24,554 nt of DNA from Phoronis ovalis (taxonomy: Eukaryota > Phoronida > Phoronidae). The stretch lies in the NCBI GenBank assembly GCA_028565635.1, contig JAOXYB010018073.1, forward strand, positions 10,914 to 35,467, given 5' to 3'. Numbering within the stretch: the first letter of the stretch is position 1; every line of letters starts with the position of its first letter. Position numbers and translations under genes: made by a program. Positions 1 to 10,600 of the stretch are shown here, piece after piece. The notes beneath the pieces were generated by a model. It searched no databases. It saw only the letters and a list, made by a program, of their open reading frames with translations, and was not told the DNA's origin.

Positions 1-1578
1 AATGTTTCCTCCCGTGTTTCCTATTATTATTATATATCTTGTGAAATAAAAATGAAATATTTACACTGAAACTGCTTCCGTTTAGATTATCAACAATGTA
101 TATATTCAGTCACATTTGTATTGTTTCTACTGGCGGTCACAGGGGAAAAATAAATCTTTTTTGTTTTTCTGTTTGTCGAGAACAAAACGTAGAATCGAAC
201 CCCCTCAACCTAAAGTCCATGGGGCACCCCTGACGTCATATTCTTATTCTTCATATTTGTTCCTTCATTATCCATGACCTAAGGTGCACTAAACAATAAT
301 GAACAAATTGATGTTAAAATTAACCTTATGGTAATTAACCTTTCTCTGGCTTTAGTCAGACTAGTTGTGGATACAAAGAATTAAACAATGTGCTATTGAT
401 ATCGTTTTTCAAGGAATTTTGTAAACAGTGTGGAGAGTCATTAAAGAACGTAAAAGAGCTTAGACAAATGAATATGACAGGCGTGGATTGGGAAAAACAT
501 ATTAAAAATATACATCTAATTTTTTGTAAATGTTAAGTGTATTATCAAAATCCGTATGAAAAGAATGTGGTTCAGTTAGTACTGTCATTATCTTTAATAA
601 TGTTTTATCCTAGACTGACCTCAGTTCAACTTAACTTTTGTTTTTAAAGCTAATTCAGTAATATTTTGTCAAAAACATGTGTAGTTTAGGGATTTTGTTA
701 TTTTTTCTGCCCACTTTTTAAAAGTATATTAAATTATAATTATATTGTAATGTAATATTAAGGTAAAATTGATTCATTTTTATGCCAAAATGCTGATAAA
801 CGGATCCTTATTTCTAAAAAAATTATCTATGTGTTTTTCTTTTTTATGGCACATATCGAAAACGGAAAAACATACCGATTGTACTACAACAACAAAAGTA
901 CTACATGAACTTCAAAACAGAGACCCATATTTATATTTACCTGGAAGGTCAAAGTGGACCATAATTAAGGGACGACCAAATTAAAGAGTTGTCATATGTT
1001 ACAAATTAACTGAACGTTAATCAATAAAATGCATTTTAAAAAGATAGTAAAGCAATTGTTGACATTATTAAAGATATGAAAAACGCAAATAATTTGAATT
1101 TGTTATTAGACAAAATATTTGTTTTGGGCTTTTCTAACGTGGTAAAATACACAGATCAACAAATTACACATTTCCCAGGTAACTTGATTGATGATACTAT
1201 TAATAGAGTAATTTTATGATGAAAAGATGACTAGATTTATGCGATGTGCAGTCTACATTGGCACACTGCCTTGACAACTTTACAATTCCTGGGGCATTAA
1301 CCATTTTCATGTTCTTTAAATGCATTAAATAAACACTGTCTACATAAGGTACAATTTCCTGCAATATCTAGAACATACAGAAGTTTCTGTTTGAGTAACT
1401 TAATTCAATACACCAAAGATCAATTAAAATATGTCATTCGCAAACGAGTAAATCGGTTCATTTCCGTCGAATCTTCCTTACAGTCGATATTTTTTTTGAG
1501 TCAATATTTTTTATCTATGAGCGTAAGCGTGGTTAGTTTAGAACTAGGCAGTTGTTAAGAAGTGGAGCAACATTTAAG
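1..1578. other. Upstream flank and 5' region, no convincing gene
   Basis: AT-rich DNA upstream of the start codon. I see no TATA box at a suitable distance and no clear promoter. An AP-1-like TGAGTCA lies at 1497-1503, about 75 bases before the start codon, and the surrounding run at 1482-1512 is an imperfect direct repeat of agtc(g/a)atatttttt; neither is strong enough to call a promoter. A 65-codon stretch without stops at 339-536 has a C..C and H....H spacing faintly like a zinc finger. Another short open frame at 769-984 resembles nothing I know. A 5' untranslated exon could lie here but cannot be recognised. Confidence 0.5.
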
Positions 1579-1663
1579 ATGCGGACCTGGATATTTTCTC
1601 CGGGTGTATTTTTACTATTACTTTTTGGAAGACGATTTAACACTGTACAGTCCACTCTAGCGG
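1579..1663 (+). CDS. Exon 1: start codon and signal peptide
   Basis: ATG at 1579 with A at -3. The exon encodes 28 residues with a short basic start (MRTW), a hydrophobic core (GVFLLLLFG) and polar residues up to STLA, which looks like a cleavable secretory signal with a cut near residue 28. It ends at a GT donor (ggtaaaat) in phase 1, which joins in frame to the WSC exon. The exon is short and rests on the signal-peptide look, the matching phase and the splice site. An upstream start in another exon is possible but not needed. Confidence 0.72.
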
Positions 1664-4600
1664 GTAAAATATTTCAGCAAAAAATTAGAATATATAAAAG
1701 CTGATAAGAAACAATGAAATATATTTAGTGATTATAATTGAGATATGTAATTGTAAAATTTAAAATAGAAGAACTGCATTGACAGTTTTTTTTATGAGAA
1801 AAATGTGCACTTTTTAGCGCTATCTAATTTTGTAAAAGATGGTATAATTATGCAAAATAAAAATGGAATTTAAATTTAACAATAATCACTTCAAATTAGT
1901 ATTTACTGGAATTGAATATCTATCTGATTTCACTTCATAAGACCAAAAGAATTCCACGAAACCGTGTTTTATGTGTTATTTTTTCATGTTGAAGACAATC
2001 TAGGCTGTTACAAAGATGACCCGGACAGTAGAAAGTTCAACAAATCAGCAGCACTTTATAACCCGAGTAAATTGACTGGGAATGTATGTAGCCATCAATG
2101 TTGGGTAGCTGGACGAAGGTAATTCTTTAACATTGTAAAATATGAATTATTTACTTCAAATCACTTGTTGAGTTTATCTGTCATGTAAGTTGCTGCTACG
2201 TTTTAATTTTATTACTGTATTTTGCGTTTTATATTATAGTAGTTTTTACATTAAAATTAAGCGTTTTCAAATTTAATTTGCGTAATTACATTTTGTGAAT
2301 ATTGAGCTACATATAAATTAAAAATTGCGCCAAGAACCTTTTCCCCCTTTTCCCCCCAAAAAAATGTTTTGAATATTTAATTGTAATTAACAATTTACAA
2401 ATTATAATAAATGTATATAAAATATTTTGAAGGTTATTCTTTTTAACACATCAGTTAAAGCTCGGTTGATTTTAAAAATAAAAATATTTCAGGTATTTCA
2501 GGTAAAACAACTACGATTTCAAAGACCATATACCCTCATGTATGATTTATAGCTATTTTATTATTTTTTTTTGTTATACATTGGTTTCCGGAGTCTTTTA
2601 TTGCCAAACTTTTATGCTGTTCCTGTTCTAAAAGACCAAGGATATTAAATAGAGATAAGTCCCTAATTAAAATTATAAACTGTTTGCTTAACATTTTCTT
2701 GGAAACAATCTCTGTTCAAATTAAGCCCAACACGGGTATCAGAGAGCAGAAAACCATGTAAAAATCAAATTTTTTTCTGCCCGAGGAAACAACTCCCCTC
2801 CCGCATCTATATCCACGTTCAACTAAGGCCGAGTACCGCGTGTAAAGCAATCCCACTCCTCAGTCAACCCAAACAATCTCCCTCCTAAGAAAAAGGTTGG
2901 CTGGCATCTCTGTAAAGATATATTTTTTACCATAATACTTGCAATTATGCATCTTGCATGAAAGAATAAACATGTATCCGAAATAAAAATATGCACTCCC
3001 TTTCAGAAAATCTTTGATCCGCCACTGTCCAAAGGTATTCATGTATGCGGCAGAACTAGTCCGCTGTGCATGTTTTCCTGTTATTTCAGATATACACGGC
3101 CCTATTTAATTGCAGCATCCAAACTTTACCACTAGAAGCATACATCACCATTCACATGTAACGTAAAATATTTTATTCATGCGGTATTTATTCTCCTGTA
3201 GAATAATTTGAAAAATACTTCTTCTATTTTAGCAGTACATAAATGAAATGATATTTAGAAAAAAAACAGATATTTTTCAATGCATTGTTTACAAGAGACT
3301 AACCTTCAAATCTTATATTTTCTCACAATGTACTTGGAACTCTAACTTCAAATGGTCCTTATGGGTAGATCAATTTTTAAAATTTTTAAAAGATCTCTGC
3401 TTTAAGTGGCACATTAATTTGAAAAGAAAAGAGTTGAGCATTAACAATTCCAACAGCTTAAGATGAAAGAGACCAGCGTTAATATACACAGAAAGTTAAA
3501 TTTTCTAAAATCTGTTATATTAAATTTAGAAACTTTTTAAATAAGGGGTTGTTATTTGATATTTTTCTTGTTTCCGCTCATCGTTTGTCGCTTGTTTATT
3601 CGATCGATTTTTCTGTCAGAACCAGTAACATTTACGTTGAATTATCTGGTAAATCGTTTGTTTATTTATTCCAAATCAATTCGAAAATAAACATGTTATG
3701 ATATCTGAAGGTGAAGCCATTAGTTCAAAAAGAATCCTGGCATGGTAGAAACTAAGCACGTATGGACGGTGTATATGTAGCAACCTCTGACATATTGTGT
3801 CCCATTCCAACTGAGTTTCTCCGAATGGCTCTTATAGCTATTTAATAAAATGACAAAACATTATGAAATGGCTCAAGTACTAGGCACACAGAGCCGCATA
3901 CAGATGTCTTAGACGACCTTGATAGGTACCAGTTGCGTAATATTAAGTTACCTAGTAAAATCGCATAAATAGTACTATCAACAGTAAATGTATTAATCGT
4001 TTTATGAACTTCACAACCTAGGACACAACGCAATGAGTACCAGCTGTACAAATGAACTGTAATGAAAAATGAAGAATGGGATTGAGACAATCGAGCGCAA
4101 ACAAAACTTTGTGCGTGATATAACTGAAGAACTGTTAAAAAACAAGTCCAAAACTCGATGGCTAAACAACATCAACAGCATTTTGATCTCAAATAGATCT
4201 TGCTATAGAAACTGGTAGATATCAAAAACCCACTGCAAATCACGGTCTTGCCTCCAGAGTTAGATTTAGACCGCACTGCCCAAATATAACAGAAGATAAA
4301 TTACAGTTTTTATTATTATGCCCCTTACATTTTCATTTCTTAAAAGAACAATATTCATTTCCACGCAGTTATTCCAATTTAATAAACTACAGAAAAACGT
4401 ACTATAAACAAGACCACCCTCAAAAATGGTACCTATCCAAGACTGAAATGTTTCCACAAGCAAAAAAAAAAAAAAATTCCGTCTCGAACTACCTTCAATT
4501 CGGGACCCAATTCCCCCATATAAATATCTCGCTAAGCAAGACTTTCATCACCAAAAATGGACCTTAAGCAAGACCAGGGTAAAAAAATACTCCCGAGTTT

Positions 4601-7600
4601 GCGTTCAGTCCTCAAAAAGGCACCCTTCACGCGATATGCGACGGTAAAGAGCTTGCGTAACCATCATTTCACTGACGGACCCACTTTATATCTGTGCCGG
4701 ATACGGAAAACACACTCAACATACAACCCCTACTAAGCTCACACACTAAAACTTTTTGCATATACGTTTTTGTAACTTTGTAGTATCTGCTTTTTATCAT
4801 ATAATTATTTACTTGTTATGGCTTATATTATAGACTCAAGGTTACTCCCACAAATTTTTGATATTTTTATTCAATAATTATATTTATTCTTGAATTTTCT
4901 AATGACTTATATCTGAATAGATCAAAATACAATTATTTTTTAGTTAGAAATAATCAATAATTTCTACGTTTCAATAAATATTGGACAAAATCGTCATTTC
5001 CTGTATTTTGTGGGAAAAAGATTCCAATATTTGCAACAAACTGATGATGTCACCTTTATAGCGAGCTCTTTGGTATTAGAGGAAGAAACGTTGCTTCATA
5101 TTTAAATTTGGCGGCATTGATATTATTATTTTCATGTCTCCTGGCTGCTGCCCGGGACTGCTTTTGCCTTGGTGAGTTTAAACCAGTCATAAAGCTGACC
5201 TAAGAATAAGATTACATTTCTATATCAAAAGTGTATATTTTGTTTCAGTTCGCAAACTTTAAAATGTTACAGGGCCTAGTATGTTATTGTATTTTAAGTT
5301 AAATCCAGTCTCTAGAAGTCTAGTCCTGCACCGCATGACCCTACTATGATAGCCTACGGCTTGTCGCAGTGAATACTGTTATTTGTAACGCTATTTTCTG
5401 TGAAAAATAAGACCAATGCCTTCAAAAATCATAATCGTTCTATACCACCAAGCCATAAAATTAAGGTACACCGTCGTATTACACCAACATTCCTCAAAAA
5501 CTGAAAAAGAGATAACCCATACCATCGGCACATCCCCGTAATCCCAAGATCCCACCTGGTGTCAGATCAGTTGAACTGGAATAAAAAATGAAGTGTCAGA
5601 TGAGCTCAATTGGTTGTAAACTAATCTACCCTGTTTTGAAGTTATCTACCCTGTTGACTGTAAACTGAGAACTAAAGTTTTATTACAGTATATCCCCAAG
5701 TTTTGTCCTTGGATCTGCTAGTGTAAATATTTAATCCGTGTAAAAACTTTTAACTGAATAATTATAATGTTCCATTAATTTCTTGTTAGTTTATAATACA
5801 CGGCTCTTTGGCTGATGGTGTCTAAGATCGGACAGATATGTTTGCAAGAGAACTGCTGTGGTGTAGTAGTTATAGCACGTTCACATTTCATGTTGTAGGT
5901 GAATAGTTTCAAATTCACTACCAACCAGGAAGATAAGGTGTAAAAACCTAGCTCAGATCTAAACATTGGTCAGTAGAAGTCTGCCAACTACTGGAAACAT
6001 TATATAAATCCCAGGATATTATCACTATAAAATTATATAGAACACTCATCTGCACTGCACGTCCATAGTGCATCCATCAGGAAACTGTGTTGTTAGATAA
6101 AATTACATATTTTGTTATTTTATTTTCAGTTTTGGAAGTGTCTCTGATAGGCTTTGTTTTTGTGGTAATCAGCTTGCAGAGAATGTGAGTTCAGCTGACT
6201 GTAATGTTACGTGTCCAGGAGACAGTTCTAGTACCTGTGGCAATGGAGTCGATGCTACAAATGTTTACAGAGTCCCAAATATCCTTGCAGCTGTGGACAT
6301 TTCAGGTTTGATTTTGCTACTGATTTTGAAATAATCTCACTATGCAGTTATCCATTAGAAAGGTCATCTACACAGGACTATAATGCTGTTTGTTTTGCTA
6401 TTTTTATGTCATAAAAAATTTTGAAAATAAATTTTTCAAAGGCACTCTACTGTTTTAGTTTTGTATTACGTACAATAACATCATATACATTGTAAGGAAA
6501 CCATGGAACTGCAATAAACATAAGTTTCTTCATTTTCTAGTATGTAATCACCAAATTCCAGTGAGAATTCATCTGCGAATTTTATGTTTTGATCATGTAG
6601 CAACACCTCTTAGATGAAGAGGGATATTGTGAAAAGTGATAGATAATTCTTTTACAGTGTGTGGTGGTATTGAGCCTACAAACAGGGTGGGATGTGGTTT
6701 TCCTGGAATCTCTGAGGAGACATGTTTAGGTAGAGGATGTTGCTTTGATAGTTCCGTGCCTGGTTTCCATTGTTTTATGAAAGGTAAGCCACATGGTATG
6801 GTATATTATATAGTTTCCTTGATCTACCAACATGCAAGGAACATAATTCTACACACAATAACGATTCATTTTCAATTTAAGTTCTAATTTCACTCTAGTA
6901 TTTACTTCCAAAGTACATAATTTATAAATTAGTGCAATAAATTTATTTACACTCTAAAATGATAGCTTAATTAAATAGAAATGTAGAAATGTTTCCTGAC
7001 AGCAAAATATATTTGCAGTATGTTGGCAATATGAAAACACTCAAAAAGATTATTTGCATGTGCTTAGTGAAGACGCATGAGCCAAAACCTTCAGAGCATA
7101 TATATTTTGTGAATAAACAATGATGCAGTTCTCAGTGCACTGGCATGATTTCATTCACAAAACCAGAAGCTGGGGTCAATAGTTACTCCACAAAGTACAT
7201 GCAAATAGCCCATTGAGCACTTATTCCCAGAAATAAGTTACTTATAATTCAATCTATGTGTGTGGATTTTATTAAATTTCAGTGATGGAACAATCATGTT
7301 TATTGACTAGTCATCCAAATCCAGAATTTATAGAAGATTCATGCACATGACTTGTTCTTCATAAATGTATACGTAACTTTGCACCTTGTACTTAAACATT
7401 ATTTATTTACAGGCATATTTGAGCTGTTCGAACCTTATAACATCTCTGTTGTAAAAACTGGAGGAGAAGAACCCATGGTAAATTTATTGTTTGGAGATGA
7501 TGGCCTCAGTGCTGATAACACTTCCTTGATGCAGGCGCATGAATTTTCACACCTAGGTATAACTCATAAAACATCAGTGACTGATTTATACTAGAGAGGG

Positions 7601-10600
7601 TTTTAGGGAATTTGATGGAACCTCTCTTTAAATTACAAAAGACATTAGCAAATGTAATATAGTTTTTGCCATTTCTAATTTGCTATAAATAATAGCAATT
7701 GAAACTTCCTTTATGTAAAGAGATTCTGGATTATCTGAAGCGGGCATCCTGTAAATCTTAATACATTGTTCAGACAAATACCTCTTTCTCTTTTATGTTA
7801 ATTCTGGCTTGTTGTCTATCTAAGTGAGGATCTGCAAACATCTGTCACAATGAAAGTTTAAATATTTAATTAAAACAAATGGGGCTAAGAGTTTCCTTTA
7901 TAGAAATTGGTCTTCAAACACGAAATTTTATCGTTGGTTATGTAAAACCTTTCAGTTTGTTGTTGTTTTAGTAAATTTTGATCATGTTTAATTTTACCAA
8001 GTTATTCAAATGCACATCATTGTGCCTTTAGGTTTTAAAAACTATTTAAAAAAGACTTTAAAGCTAGCCTTGCGATAAAATAAATTTGTGAAACACGTCT
8101 ATTAGCCAGTAAACCTCAAAACACCCTCTAGTGGGAAGAGTTATAAAATTGCTGTTCAAAATAATTTAATTGTATTGTTGCTTATTTAAGGTAAACAGGT
8201 GATTCATGCAGAACTATCAGACATCATAGATGGACAAGAGACGAAACTGTCATCAACCGTACTTGTAGAAGTGCACAGCCGTATTCGTGATGTTAGTTTC
8301 TATTGCCCAGAATATATCTTGATGGATGAGAAATTTCAGTGTGTCTTAACGATACGCCATGGAACCTCCATGAATGTGTCATTTGATTTTGATGATGATG
8401 GTCATACATATACAATGAGAGCACCAGGTAATCATAGTGCTTGATAAAATCATTCCATGTACTTAGTGAATGAACAATGCAGCAATTCTCTGGGAGCACG
8501 CCATTCACACTTTTTTTAGTCGCATCTTTGGTTTGAGTAATGTCAAAATTTTCTTTGTTTTCTGAGCACTAAAAATATGTTGGTATGACAAATGCACATG
8601 AGATTTGATTGTGGACAAAAAGTCGGCTTCCTCTCTCTTTTTAAGGTAGTGTATAGGTGGTGTAACTCTCTCTTTTTAAGGTGGCATATAGGTAGCTATA
8701 AAAAATGGCCACCCATAATACACACACCTTCAAAATATCAATAGTTTCAAGCATAATCCACTAATAATATAGTATTACTTGATATGGTTATAATCTTGAC
8801 TGATTAAAGCACTACATTATCACTCTAAATATTTATAAAATTAGCATTTTATGCAAAAAAAATATCTTTAAAGTATGATGAGCCAATTAAATTTTATACT
8901 AATTTTTATTAATAAAAGTTTACAGTCATGGCTGGATGAGGATGTTTAGTTCAGCAATCCTAGCATTCCACATGTCGTAATCTAGAGGCAATAGAATAAT
9001 TAAATTGTCACTTTAAACTGTCGTATAAGAGATGTTACTTCACACGTTGGCTGCTAAGGATCGCCATTTTGGCAGAATTTTGCATAAAACTTGCTTGAAT
9101 TTAAATATAAAACATAATTTTGAAAAAAATAAATAGATTTATACCTACATTTAGTTGTCCTTAACCAAATCATATCAGATCCTTAATTTTTTCCAACCCC
9201 AGTTTCATGAATTTTTATTAATAAAAATGGGCTTGACATACAGGTAAACATGCATGCAACAGTAGCGCCCTCTAAACAACCTATATGCTTGGTGGCCTTA
9301 GATAATAGTCATTGCTAAGATCTTTCATGAATCTGGTCTCATTCACTGGAGCTAAGTACCGCTAAAAATAATGTCTAAAGTTGAAATTTGCTCCAATATG
9401 TATCGTCCTACTAAAAGCCTCTTATTTGTATGTTACTTTTTTGTATTCTATAGATACTGTATTGTATGCTGTTGGGAAGTTAAACCTTGGACAGAAAAAT
9501 GTGACTCAACCTGGACTATATCTTATGCCAAATAAGATGTTTCATTATAATGGGACTGTCATTGCCTTTAAGGCTTATGTTTATCAGCCTGGTGAAGCAA
9601 GACTTCAGGTGCATATAATTCACCTATCATTTGGATAGTCTTATTCATTGTATGGCGCTCTGTCTTAAGTTTTGTCTTGAATTTTAAATGCTTATAGCTT
9701 TAACAACAGTGACTCTCTTTTACTAGTTTTGGTATTCATTTGTTTAAGCTATTTGTGTATATCCTTTTCTTTTTGCATCAAAGATATGTCATTTATAAAT
9801 AATAAGCTACTGTACATGAGCTTAAAGTATATTCAGAATTTTCTAAAGGAGGATCTTTAAATAAATAGAATAGCATCATTATGTAATGTTGAAGACAGGG
9901 AATTTCACCAGGGAAATATTATTAGACATTATGTCACGAAGAATTCTACAGTATTTCATTTTGGAGGATTAGAGATGTGAGGCTTTTGCATCAAAGAGTA
10001 AACCTTGATTCTGTTGGAGAAATTGCACATGTGTGTTTTTATCTTTGGTATTCGGTGTATATCAATGTTCTTCCTCTTTTCCCATGCTTTCTGTTAATGT
10101 TTGTCATCTATTTGTGTTTCAGATCTATCGGCCACATTGTCCTGACTCTAACACCGTATTCTGCTACAAGTCCATGAGCTGTATATCGGATGATGCAATT
10201 TGCTCCAAGCAGCTGCACTTTTTACGCCGAAACTGCTCAAGTGGTGATGGGTATAGTCTCACACTTCGTGAATGTATCCAACTTGGCAATGGAAGCATCA
10301 GGGAGCTGCCTCCCTTTGAAGATTTGCCACTCAGGAATTATCAGTATGTTGGCGAGGTTACCATCCAAACTTCAGTAACTGATAACTATCAAATATTTAA
10401 GATACCGATTACAGAGCAGTTACAAGTACAACGAGGTGACATTCCAGCTTTGTATTTCCCATCCATTGCAGCAGTGGGGATAATAACAAGCAGTTCAGGG
10501 AAAGAAAAGCAGTACCTGAACCCAGAAGCAATGACTGGTTTTAATGAAAGGAATACTTCTGATGCTGAATTTGTGTTGACCTCTGATATTGCTAATGCTA

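Larger units (their letters stand above)
2119..6129 (+). other. Intron 2 (about 4 kb), repeat-rich
   Basis: This long intron splits the WSC domain. It contains a possible DNA-transposon end near 3016-3027, a LINE ORF2 tail with poly-A at 4238-4476, spaced copies of a caagac...aaaaatgg...caagac motif at 4409-4443 and 4537-4574, and a tRNA-derived SINE-like sequence near 5850-5920. Short open frames on both strands within it have no recognisable domains. I see no missing exon: the two halves of the WSC domain join directly across it. Confidence 0.7.

Noticed and set aside
192-201. B-box-like GGTTCGATTC on the minus strand
   Set aside because: Good B-box, but the expected A-box and anticodon stem do not fold in the neighbouring sequence; too little to call a tRNA or SINE.
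769-984. 71-codon plus-strand open frame upstream of the gene
   Set aside because: No recognisable domain, low-complexity AT-rich start, no splice or promoter context. It may be chance or a transposon scrap.
1693-1700. TATAAAAG motif
   Set aside because: It lies downstream of the start codon in intron 1, so it cannot serve the start at 1579, and such strings are common in AT-rich introns.
10190-10378. 62-codon plus-strand frame inside exon 8
   Set aside because: Out-of-frame shadow of the 229-codon exon 8 reading.
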